Shown: piece after piece, positions 1 through 7,774 of the stretch
Position numbering within the stretch: position 1 is the stretch's first letter
Layout: the number at the start of each line of letters is the position of its first letter
Assembly (NCBI RefSeq): GCF_900129305.1
Contig: NZ_FQVB01000019.1
Coordinates: 28,278-92,277 of the forward strand
Length of the DNA: 64,000 nt
Direction: 5' to 3'
Origin: Desulfacinum infernum DSM 9756
GTDB taxonomy: Bacteria; Desulfobacterota; Syntrophobacteria; Syntrophobacterales; DSM-9756
The notes under the pieces: generated by a model
The model's database searches: none
What the model was told of the DNA's origin: nothing
The model's input: only the letters and a program-made list of their open reading frames with translations
Made by a program: the position numbers and the translations under genes

Positions 1-400
1 CATTATCTATTTCATTTGCGCCACGGCGGAGACCAACCGGGCTCCCTTCGACATCCCCGAAGCCGAATCGGAGCTGGTGGCGGGTTTCCATACGGAATAC
101 AGCGGCATGCGCTTCGGCCTCTTCTTCCTGGCCGAATACACCAACATGTTCATCGTCTGCGCCGTGGCCACCAGCCTCTTTCTGGGCGGCTGGCACGGGC
201 CGTTCGGATTCAGCCTGGGCATTCCCGGGGTGGTCTGGTTCCTGGCCAAGACCTACTTCCTTCTTTTCGTGCTCATGTGGTTTCGCTGGACCTTTCCGCG
301 GGTCCGCTTCGATCAGCTCATGAATTTTTCCTGGAAGGTGCTGATCCCGCTGAGCATGCTGAACCTGCTGGTCACGGCTCTGGTATTGAAGTTCGTCTAG
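1..400 (+). CDS. nuoH: NADH-quinone oxidoreductase subunit H, 3' part
   Basis: C-terminal part of the membrane subunit that joins the peripheral arm of complex I to the membrane arm and forms the quinone chamber. Reading frame 2 is open from the window edge, so the start lies outside. The quinone-site signature [20 protein letters not shown] is visible near the left edge, followed by HTEYSG and at least three hydrophobic segments ending in [10 protein letters not shown]. It heads the run nuoH-I-J-K-L-M-N, with 52 bases before nuoI. The match to NuoH is clear. Only the truncation by the window edge is unusual. Confidence 0.95.
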   Translation, partial: IIYFICATAETNRAPFDIPEAESELVAGFHTEYSGMRFGLFFLAEYTNMFIVCAVATSLFLGGWHGPFGFSLGIPGVVWFLAKTYFLLFVLMWFRWTFPRVRFDQLMNFSWKVLIPLSMLNLLVTALVLKFV

Positions 401-452
401 GGCTTGTAAGCCGGTCTGTGTAGATCTTCGGACACACGGGTAAAGGGACGCG

Positions 453-893
453 ATGGGATACTGGAAAGACATTGTGGTGGGCGGTAGGAGCCTGGTGGAG
501 GGCATGAGGGTCACCGGCCGGGCGCTTTTCAAGCCGGTGGTGACGGTGCCGTACCCCCGCCGGCGCCTGGAGATGTCTCCGGCCTATCGGGGACACATCG
601 AACTGAAGGTCTTCCCGGAGACGGGAACCCACGGGTGCATCGCCTGCGGTACGTGCCAGCGGGTCTGCCCGTCGGGGGTGATCAAGGTGCAGGGGGTCAA
701 GGAGCACGCCCGCAGCGGTAAGGTGGCCACCCATTACGTCATTGATTTCACCCGGTGCAGCCTGTGCGGGTTGTGCGTGGAGAGTTGTCCCACCCAGACC
801 CTTCAGTTTTCCACGGAATACGAACTGGCCGGTCCGTCGCGCTGGGACGGGGTGGTGGACCTGGTGCAGAGGATGGAGGAATCCCGGTCATGA
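453..893 (+). CDS. nuoI: NADH-quinone oxidoreductase subunit I (2x[4Fe-4S])
   Basis: 146-residue ferredoxin-type subunit that carries clusters N6a and N6b and passes electrons toward quinone. Two CxxCxxCxxxCP motifs are visible at Cys62/65/68/72 and Cys102/105/108/112. The N-terminal 40 residues are basic and amphipathic, as in NuoI proteins that lie on the membrane arm. AAAGGGA precedes the ATG at a suitable distance. The stop TGA overlaps the nuoJ start in an ATGA junction, which suggests translational coupling. Its length is typical of the short bacterial form. Confidence 0.95.
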   Translation: MGYWKDIVVGGRSLVEGMRVTGRALFKPVVTVPYPRRRLEMSPAYRGHIELKVFPETGTHGCIACGTCQRVCPSGVIKVQGVKEHARSGKVATHYVIDFTRCSLCGLCVESCPTQTLQFSTEYELAGPSRWDGVVDLVQRMEESRS

Positions 894-1414
894 CTTCCTT
901 TCTCACGGACGGATTGATCCACGCGGCGTTTTGGGTCGTGGTGGGCCTCACCTTCGGCGGTGCGGTCCTGGCGGTCTTTCCGCGAAACATCGTCTACAAC
1001 GTCTTGGGCCTCATCGTATGCCTGTCGGGCGTGGCCGGCCTCTTCCTGTATCTGGGAAGCTTCTTCCTGGCGCTCATGCAGCTGCTCATCTACGTGGGAG
1101 CCATCTGCGTGGCCATCGTCTTCGCCATCATGCTGTCTCCTCCCCTGCATCTGGAGGCCCCTAAGCGCCGGATTCCCAAGCTGGTTTTGAGCGCGGGGGC
1201 GGCGGGCCTCTTTTTCGCGGCCATCGCCGCCGTGAGTTGGAAGACGGCCTGGAAGCCGGCGGCCCAGCGGGGAACGGACTGGTCCATCACCACTATCGGC
1301 CATTTTCTGCTCACGAAATACAGCCTGGTTTTCGAAGTGATCTCGCTGGTGCTCCTGGTGGCCATCATCGGCGCCATACTGACCACAGGATTCAGCCGGA
1401 GGTTGTCCTCGTGA
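890..1414 (+). CDS. nuoJ: NADH-quinone oxidoreductase subunit J
   Basis: 174-residue integral membrane subunit. About five hydrophobic helices are visible, and the conserved region LIYVGAICVAIVFAIML corresponds to the pi-bulge third helix of NuoJ. The frame stays open further upstream inside nuoI, but the ATG that overlaps the nuoI stop (ATGA) gives a product of the right length and removes an unrelated hydrophilic extension. Its own stop TGA overlaps the nuoK GTG start (GTGA). The overlaps on both sides point to a tightly coupled operon. Confidence 0.93.
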   Translation: MTSFLTDGLIHAAFWVVVGLTFGGAVLAVFPRNIVYNVLGLIVCLSGVAGLFLYLGSFFLALMQLLIYVGAICVAIVFAIMLSPPLHLEAPKRRIPKLVLSAGAAGLFFAAIAAVSWKTAWKPAAQRGTDWSITTIGHFLLTKYSLVFEVISLVLLVAIIGAILTTGFSRRLSS

Positions 1415-1719
1415 ATTCACTAACCGTCTATCTGGTGGTGGGGGCGGTGCTCTTCAGTTTGGGGCTCTTCGGAGTGCTCATGCGCCGGAATCTCATCGGC
1501 ATGCTCATCTCCATCGAACTCATGCTGAACGGCGCCAACCTGAACTTCATGGCCTTCAACCGGTTCCTGGCCCCCGAGCCGGCCGTGGGGCAGATCGTGA
1601 CCCTGTTCGTCATGGGAATCGCGGCGGCGGAGGCGGCCATCGGGTTGAGCATCATCCTGGCCCTCTTTCGGTATCTGCATTCCATCAACGTGGAGCGGGC
1701 CCGAAGGCTGGAGGGCTGA
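1411..1719 (+). CDS. nuoK: NADH-quinone oxidoreductase subunit K
   Basis: 102-residue, three-helix membrane subunit of the proton-translocating arm. The two buried glutamates important in NuoK are present in the motifs ISIELMLNGANLNF and GIAAAEAAIGLSI. A GTG start overlapping the nuoJ stop is chosen because it gives the exact family length. A 67-base gap separates it from nuoL, so it is probably still in the same transcript. Confidence 0.95.
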   Translation: MNSLTVYLVVGAVLFSLGLFGVLMRRNLIGMLISIELMLNGANLNFMAFNRFLAPEPAVGQIVTLFVMGIAAAEAAIGLSIILALFRYLHSINVERARRLEG

Positions 1720-1786
1720 CCGCGGGCGTCTGGATGGAGCGGCGGCGTTGGTTGCGTTGAACCCTATCTGCATGCATTGAGGGACG

Positions 1787-3733
1787 ATGTCCATGATGTG
1801 GTTTGCCAAAGATCCCGTACTGATGGCGGCTTCCGCTTGTGCCACCCTCCCGTTTCTGGCCATGGCGGTGATCCTCATCTTCACCCGGCAGCACAGACGG
1901 GTGTCGGCGGCCATCTCCCTTTCCGCCATCACCATGTGTCTCCTGTCGGCCGTCTACCTGCTGATGACGCTTCGCCATGCTCCCGGCCCCGTGCAGTACC
2001 AGTGGGCGTGGATCATCTCCAGCGACATGATCATCCCCTTCGGCTTTCTGTTGGACCGGCTGAGCCTGCTCATGCTCACCATCGTGGCGGTGATCGCCTT
2101 CCTGGTGCAGGTCTATTCCCTGGGCTACATGGCGGGGGATCCCGGCTTCAGCCGCTACTACGCCTTTCAGTCCCTGTTCGCCTGGGCCATGATGACCATG
2201 GTGATCGCTCCGGGCATGCTGCAGCTCTACATCTTCTGGGAGCTGGTGGGGCTCGCGTCCTATCTGCTCATCGGCTTCTACTATGAAAAGTGGAGCGCCT
2301 CCCAGGCGGGCAAGAAGGCCTTCGTCATGACGCGCTTGGGGGACATCGGCTTCTTCCTGGGGATCATCGCGGTGCTTCTGGGCTTCGGGGATCTGGGGAT
2401 TCTCAGCATGAACGAGGCGGCCCAGGCCCACAAGATCGCCCCCTTTGTGGTGACCCTCTCTTCGCTTCTCATCTTCTGCGGCGTGGTGGGAAAGAGCGCC
2501 CAGTTCCCGCTGCTCACCTGGTTGCCCGACGCCATGGAAGGCCCCACGCCGGTGAGCGCGCTGCTTCACTCCGCCACCATGGTGGCCGCGGGCGTCTACA
2601 TGATGAGCCGCATCTTTCCCTTCTTCGCCGCGTCGCCGGACGCCATGGCGGTGGCGCTGGCCATCGGCACCATCACCATGCTGCTGGCGTCCACCATGGC
2701 CATGGTGACCCATGACATCAAGCAGGTCTGGGCCTATTCCACGGTGAGTCAGCTGGGGTTCATGGTCATGGCCCTGGCCTCGGGCGGCTACTTCGCCGGG
2801 GTCTTCCATCTGACGACCCACGCCGGGTTCAAGGCGCTGCTCTTTCTCTGTTCGGGCATCTTCATCCACGAATTCCACACCAACGACATGCGCGAGATCG
2901 GGCGCGGCGGCGGCCGAAAACTCACCATCCCCATGGTGTGCATGACCGTGGGCGCCCTGGCCCTGGCGGGGATCTTTCCCCTTTCGGGCTTTTTCAGCAA
3001 GGAAGCCATCATGGGGGTTCTGGCGGGAAATCCCAACAAGATCTGGCTCTTGGCCGGCCTCCTGGGCGCCCTCATGACCGCCTACTACAGCTTCCGGCTC
3101 ATCTTCATGATCCTCTTTCCCCGGGAGCAGACGCATGGAGCCGAAGCCCACGGAAGCCACGGCCATGACGACCACGGCCACGAGGAGGGCCATCACGGGG
3201 CCACCTTCTGGGCCATGGCCTGGCCGGTGATGATCCTGGCCGGTATCACCCTGGTGCTGGGATTTTTCCAAAAGGAGCTGGAGCACTACCTGCTGGGGGC
3301 CGGGCCCGCCCTGCACGGGGCGGAGGCCCATGGAGAAGGCGCCGGACATGGGCTGGGCCACTATGTGCTGCTCTTTTCGGCGGTCTCTCTGGCTCTGGGC
3401 GGCATCGTGTGGGCCTGGTTCGAGTTCGGCCGGAAGAAGGCGACCCAGGAAGGGTTCCTGCGTCGTTATCCCAAGGTGGAGGCGCTTTTCGCCAACCGAT
3501 GGTACATGGACCACTTCTATCGTTGGCTGGTGGATTACGTGGTCTACTGCGGCTTCACCAATCTGTTCACCCGCAACGACCGGCGCGTGATCGACGGCGG
3601 CATCGACGGCATCTGCCGGTTCACGGTGGGCAGCGGTCGTGTGGCCAGCTTCCTCCAGTCGGGAATGCTTCAGTACAACCTGGTGCTCATGGTGGCGGGC
3701 GCGGGCGCCCTGGTCCTCTTCTTTGTGCTCTAG
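1787..3733 (+). CDS. nuoL: NADH-quinone oxidoreductase subunit L (antiporter-like)
   Basis: 648-residue antiporter-like proton channel at the distal end of the membrane arm. It has the essential glutamate helix (IFWELVGLASYLL) and the lysine/histidine helix GKSAQFPLLTWLPDAMEGP that define NuoL. Before the last helices lie two histidine-rich soluble loops (HGSHGHDDHGHEEGHHG and HGAEAHGEGAGHGLGH). The amphipathic C-terminal arm is present. The GAGGG ribosome site is 3 bases from this ATG and 9 bases from ATG 1793, so the true start may be two codons later. Confidence 0.95.
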   Translation: MSMMWFAKDPVLMAASACATLPFLAMAVILIFTRQHRRVSAAISLSAITMCLLSAVYLLMTLRHAPGPVQYQWAWIISSDMIIPFGFLLDRLSLLMLTIVAVIAFLVQVYSLGYMAGDPGFSRYYAFQSLFAWAMMTMVIAPGMLQLYIFWELVGLASYLLIGFYYEKWSASQAGKKAFVMTRLGDIGFFLGIIAVLLGFGDLGILSMNEAAQAHKIAPFVVTLSSLLIFCGVVGKSAQFPLLTWLPDAMEGPTPVSALLHSATMVAAGVYMMSRIFPFFAASPDAMAVALAIGTITMLLASTMAMVTHDIKQVWAYSTVSQLGFMVMALASGGYFAGVFHLTTHAGFKALLFLCSGIFIHEFHTNDMREIGRGGGRKLTIPMVCMTVGALALAGIFPLSGFFSKEAIMGVLAGNPNKIWLLAGLLGALMTAYYSFRLIFMILFPREQTHGAEAHGSHGHDDHGHEEGHHGATFWAMAWPVMILAGITLVLGFFQKELEHYLLGAGPALHGAEAHGEGAGHGLGHYVLLFSAVSLALGGIVWAWFEFGRKKATQEGFLRRYPKVEALFANRWYMDHFYRWLVDYVVYCGFTNLFTRNDRRVIDGGIDGICRFTVGSGRVASFLQSGMLQYNLVLMVAGAGALVLFFVL

Positions 3734-3779
3734 TGCCGAAAGGCGGCGTTTTGCCAGTGAAAGGAACGACTAAGAGCGA

Positions 3780-5267
3780 GTGGGCATGCTTATGACGGCC
3801 ATGGAATTTGCACAGTTTCCGGTTCTTTCGGCGATCCTCTTTTCAACCATCCTGGCGCTCCTGGTGATTCTGTTCATCCCGGACGACCGGCCCAAGCTGA
3901 TCAAGCAGGTGAGCCTGGGTTTCGCAGCGGTGGGCCTGGTCCTCTGCCTCTACGTCTACTTCGCCTACGACACCCAGAAGGGAGGGCTCCAGTTCGTGGA
4001 GCGCTTTCTGTGGGTGAAGAGCCTGGGCATCTACCACTTTCTGGCGGTGGACGGCATCAACGTGCCCATGCTGTTTCTCACGGCCGTGGTGCTCTTTACG
4101 GGCGTGCTCACCATGTGGGAGCTGGAAAAGCGGGTGAAGGAGTACTTCGCGCTCACCTACCTTCTGGTGGCCGGTGTCTACGGCGTCTTCATGAGCATGG
4201 ATCTTTTCTTCATCTTCGTCTGGTACGACGTGTCGCTCTTTCCCATGTATCCGCTGATCGCCATCTGGGGCAGCACCCGCAAGGAATACGGAGCCATGAA
4301 GCTCACGCTCTATCTTCTGGCGGGAAGCGCCCTGATCCTTCCCGGCATCCTCTATCTGTGGGCCGTGGCGGGCGGAAACACCTTCGATCTTTTCGAACTC
4401 CAGCGAATCGGCTTCGACGTGCACGTGCAGCGCATCGCCTTCCTCATGCTCTATCTGGGCTTCGGGATCCTGGCGGGCGTGTGGCCGTTCCACACCTGGT
4501 CTCCGGTGGGCCACGTGGCGGCGCCCACGGCCGTGAGCATGATCCACGCCGGGGTGCTCATGAAGCTTGGGGCCTACGGCATTCTGCGGGTGGGCATGAC
4601 GCTTTGCCCCGACGGCCTGGTTTACTGGGCGGATCTCATGGCGCTCCTGGCCACCGTGGGGATCGTCTACGGCGCCTTCGTGGGCCTGGCTCAGACGGAC
4701 CTCAAATACGTGATCGGCTATTCCAGCGTCTCCCACATGGGCATCGTGGGGCTGGGCCTGGCCACCATGACCGTGGACGGCATCAACGGGGCGGTCTTCC
4801 AGATGTTTTCCCACGGCGTCATGACGGCCCTCTTCTTCTCGGCCGTGGGCTACATCTACGACAAGACCCATACCAAGATGATCCCCGACTTGGGCGGTCT
4901 GTCCAAAACCATGCCCAAGGCGTCGGCCTTCTTCATCATCGCGGCCTTTTGCGGCATCGGCGTGCCGTGCATGAGCAGCTTCTGGGCGGAGCTGCTGGTC
5001 TTCATCTCGGCGGTGAAGACCTATCCGATCCGGGGCATCCTGGCCGTTTCCGGCCTGGTGGTGAGCGCCCTTTTCATGCTCCGGGTGGTGCAGAAGACCT
5101 TTTACGGGGAGAAGAACCCCAAGTGGGAACACATTCCGGATGTGCCCCTTTTCCTGGCGTCTCCCAGGATCATCCTGGTGGGCATCCTGGTCTTTTTCGG
5201 TCTGTTCCCGAGGCTCATCCTGGACGTGATCCAAAGTGCCGTGATTCCTTTTGTGAACAGCCTGTAG
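3780..5267 (+). CDS. nuoM: NADH-quinone oxidoreductase subunit M (antiporter-like)
   Basis: 495-residue antiporter-like proton channel. It contains the lysine-helix motif [20 protein letters not shown] and the segment [19 protein letters not shown] typical of NuoM. In the helix that usually reads FWE..L.PMY, the sequence reads [13 protein letters not shown], so the essential glutamate position appears to be Asp150. The equivalent residue is still Glu in nuoL and nuoN. Starts at 3786 or 3792 are also possible, since the upstream AAGAGCGAG is a weak ribosome site. It sits 46 bases after nuoL in the same operon. Confidence 0.94.
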   Translation: MGMLMTAMEFAQFPVLSAILFSTILALLVILFIPDDRPKLIKQVSLGFAAVGLVLCLYVYFAYDTQKGGLQFVERFLWVKSLGIYHFLAVDGINVPMLFLTAVVLFTGVLTMWELEKRVKEYFALTYLLVAGVYGVFMSMDLFFIFVWYDVSLFPMYPLIAIWGSTRKEYGAMKLTLYLLAGSALILPGILYLWAVAGGNTFDLFELQRIGFDVHVQRIAFLMLYLGFGILAGVWPFHTWSPVGHVAAPTAVSMIHAGVLMKLGAYGILRVGMTLCPDGLVYWADLMALLATVGIVYGAFVGLAQTDLKYVIGYSSVSHMGIVGLGLATMTVDGINGAVFQMFSHGVMTALFFSAVGYIYDKTHTKMIPDLGGLSKTMPKASAFFIIAAFCGIGVPCMSSFWAELLVFISAVKTYPIRGILAVSGLVVSALFMLRVVQKTFYGEKNPKWEHIPDVPLFLASPRIILVGILVFFGLFPRLILDVIQSAVIPFVNSL

Positions 5268-5289
5268 CGATGCGAGGGATGATTTGGTC

Positions 5290-6711
5290 ATGATGAAATG
5301 GACCCTGTTTACCCCCGAGTTGTTCTATGTGGCCATGGCGGCCGTCTTCTTCGTGGGCTCCTTGCAGAGGCGGGTGGATTCCAGGCGGCTTTATCGGTGG
5401 GCGGTCGCCCTGGCGGGGGTCGGGCTGGTGGTGAGCGTGGCCTGCACGCGCCTGGAGGGTTTTCTCTTCTTCGATTCCTACAAGGTGGATCTCTTCAGTC
5501 AGTTCTTCAAGGTGCTCATCGCCTTGGGAACCTTTTTCGTCATTCTGGTCTGCAGTGAGCTTCACGGGATCGATCCCCGCAAGCATGCGGAATTCTACTT
5601 TCTGCTGGCCGTCTGCACGTTGGCCATGATGATGCTGGTGAGCGCCGTGGAGCTCCTGACCATCTACATCGCCTTGGAGCTCTCGTCCTACTCGCTTTAT
5701 CTCATGGTGCCCATGCGCCACCGGGCGGACCGCTACGTGGAATCGGGAATCAAGTACTTCATGGTGGGCGCCACGGCCTCGGCCATGATGATCTTCGGGT
5801 TGAGCTATCTGTTCGGCATGACGCACACCACCTACGTGGCCGAGATGGTCCGGGTGCTGCCGGGTCTGCTCCATCAGCCGGCGGCGGTGGTGGGCCTGGT
5901 GCTCACCCTGGCCGGCTTTTTCTTCAAGCAGGCCCTCTTTCCCTTCCACATCTGGGCGCCCGACGTGTACCAGGGAGCCGCCAACCAGGTGACCACCTAC
6001 ATCGCCACGGCGTCCAAGATGGCAGCCGCCGCCATGGTCATCCGTTTCGTGGGCCTCACCACCGGCCAGTCCGAGGCGCTCATCCAGCTGCTGGTGGTGC
6101 TTTCCGTCCTGTCCATGACCTTCGGCAACCTGGTGGCCATCATCCAGAAAGACATCAAGCGGCTCCTGGCCTATTCCAGTATCGCTCACGCCGGCTACAT
6201 GCTCATCGGGATCCTGTGCATGACCCAGAGGGGGTATGCCAGCGCCGTCTACTACGCCATGGCCTATCTCATCATGAACTTCGCCTGCTTCATGGTGGTC
6301 ATCAAGGTGGCCGACGACGGTCACAATCTGCAGATCAAGGAACTGGCGGGCCTTCATAAGCGCTCGCCGCTCCTGGCCATGACGCTCATGCTGGCCCTCT
6401 TCGGCCTGGCGGGCATTCCCCCCACGCTGGGCTTTACGGGCAAGTTCCTGGTCTTTGCGGCCGCCCTGGAAAAGGGGTACCTGCTCCTGGTGATCATCGG
6501 CATGATCAACGCCACCATCTCGCTCTACTACTACCTCATCGTCATCAAGGCCGCCTACTTGCTGGAGCCCGTGCGCGAATACCCGCCGGTTCGGGTGGAC
6601 ACGTGGACTCGGATCCTCAGCATCGTCCTGGTGATCGCCATGATCTATGTGGGCATCTTCCCCGACCGGTTCGTGGCCTTGTCGGAAGCCGCGGTGGCCG
6701 TGCTTCCGTGA
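5290..6711 (+). CDS. nuoN: NADH-quinone oxidoreductase subunit N (antiporter-like)
   Basis: 473-residue antiporter-like subunit next to NuoK/J. It has the glutamate helix [20 protein letters not shown], the lysine motif [18 protein letters not shown], and [19 protein letters not shown]. The first of two adjacent ATGs after CGAGGGATG is taken as the start; a TTG at 5284 is also in frame. It is 22 bases downstream of nuoM and 62 bases upstream of the electron-input gene, consistent with one transcript. Confidence 0.94.
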   Translation: MMKWTLFTPELFYVAMAAVFFVGSLQRRVDSRRLYRWAVALAGVGLVVSVACTRLEGFLFFDSYKVDLFSQFFKVLIALGTFFVILVCSELHGIDPRKHAEFYFLLAVCTLAMMMLVSAVELLTIYIALELSSYSLYLMVPMRHRADRYVESGIKYFMVGATASAMMIFGLSYLFGMTHTTYVAEMVRVLPGLLHQPAAVVGLVLTLAGFFFKQALFPFHIWAPDVYQGAANQVTTYIATASKMAAAAMVIRFVGLTTGQSEALIQLLVVLSVLSMTFGNLVAIIQKDIKRLLAYSSIAHAGYMLIGILCMTQRGYASAVYYAMAYLIMNFACFMVVIKVADDGHNLQIKELAGLHKRSPLLAMTLMLALFGLAGIPPTLGFTGKFLVFAAALEKGYLLLVIIGMINATISLYYYLIVIKAAYLLEPVREYPPVRVDTWTRILSIVLVIAMIYVGIFPDRFVALSEAAVAVLP

Positions 6712-6773
6712 CGGGGTGAGCGGAAACGATCTTACGGGATCCATCTCATGGTCTCTTTCGCAAGGAATGGAAT

Positions 6774-7649
6774 ATGCTTTCACGATTCAGGGAATTGGCT
6801 CGGGACATTCAGGACAAGGCGAAGGGGTCGATCCGGAGGGCGAAGGCGGAGCCGTCGTCCAAGGTGGTGCTTCTGAGGCGGAAGGCTCCGGAGCGGCCCT
6901 TCTGCGATCCCGAAGGCAAGCGCCCGTGCATCACGGTATGCGCGCCTCGGGAAAAGTGCGGCTGCGCCTGTGAGGAGCTTCGCCAGGCCCTGGAGGAGGC
7001 CCTGGACCGATCCGGTTTGAACATCCGGGTGGAGAAGGCCAAGACGGGCTGTCCGGGTTCGTGCGCCTTGGGGCCTTTCGTGGGATTTCCGCAAAAGGGG
7101 TTCTTTTACGTGAAGGTGGATCCCAAGGATGCCGGACTGATCGTGGAGGAGACCCTGGTTCGGGGGAAGCTGCTTTTCCCGTATCTATCCGTGAGTCCCG
7201 ACCGATCCTACCGACAGGACATCCTTTACGACCGCACCACGGGCATGCTGGCCGCCATCGACGAACAGGTGTGCATGGTGGAGGTGGCCAAGTATTTCCT
7301 GGATTTCGAGGAAGACCTGTCCTGCGGCAAGTGCGTTCCCTGCCGGTTGGGCATCAAACGCATGCACGAATCACTGGGGCGCATCGTGGAAGGCGCCGGG
7401 ACCATGGAGGATCTGGAGCAACTGAAGGTGCTGGGCCATACCATGATCTACGCCGCCCACTGCCAATTCGCCATGGCCAGCACCCGCCCGGTGCTGAGCG
7501 CCGTGAGCTTTTTTGAGGATGAGTTTCTGGCTCACATCGAAAGGCAGGAGTGTCCGGCGGGGGTGTGCCGGACCCTGGTGGAGATACAGAGAAAGAAGGC
7601 GTTCCGGGAGCGCATGGCGGCGCCCAAGAAAAAGAAGAAAAACAAGTAA
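6774..7649 (+). CDS. NuoE/NuoF-like iron-sulfur protein lacking the FMN/NADH domain
   Basis: 291 residues. Residues about 30-130 resemble a thioredoxin-fold [2Fe-2S] ferredoxin as in NuoE/HoxE (Cys56, Cys62, then TGCPGSC with Cys93 and Cys97). Residues about 160-260 resemble only the C-terminal 4Fe-4S region of NuoF (SCGKCVPCRLG at Cys184/187/190 with Cys230). The glycine-rich FMN/NADH fold that should lie between them is absent, and the protein is far shorter than NuoF (about 430 residues). It ends in a lysine-rich tail (PKKKKKNK). Placed between nuoN and a NuoG-like gene, it probably links a ferredoxin or unknown donor to the complex instead of NADH. The domain content is seen in the sequence; the donor is inferred. 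Confidence 0.85.
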   Translation: MLSRFRELARDIQDKAKGSIRRAKAEPSSKVVLLRRKAPERPFCDPEGKRPCITVCAPREKCGCACEELRQALEEALDRSGLNIRVEKAKTGCPGSCALGPFVGFPQKGFFYVKVDPKDAGLIVEETLVRGKLLFPYLSVSPDRSYRQDILYDRTTGMLAAIDEQVCMVEVAKYFLDFEEDLSCGKCVPCRLGIKRMHESLGRIVEGAGTMEDLEQLKVLGHTMIYAAHCQFAMASTRPVLSAVSFFEDEFLAHIERQECPAGVCRTLVEIQRKKAFRERMAAPKKKKKNK

Positions 7650-7672
7650 GGAACCGGCTCCAGGGCGGCGGC

Positions 7673-7690
7673 GGGCGGGCCGGCCCGCCC
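7673..7690. repeat. Perfect 18-bp GC palindrome between nuoN-side genes
   Basis: GGGCGGGCCGGCCCGCCC is an exact palindrome in the 125-base gap between the NuoE/F-like gene and the NuoG-like gene. It could form a hairpin or cruciform. No T-run follows, so it is not an intrinsic terminator. It may adjust expression of the downstream gene or stabilise mRNA. Confidence 0.5.
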
Positions 7691-7774
7691 AAGGGCACAG
7701 CGTGCGGAAGGGCCCTGAGGATCACCCAGTCGAATGAGCCCACGGATCCTAGCATGGAAAGAGGGATGAGGCGT

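Noticed and set aside
1685..3514. Long minus-strand frame opposite nuoL
   Set aside because: Shadow of nuoL. It has a histidine-rich composition from antisense of conserved codons and no motif.
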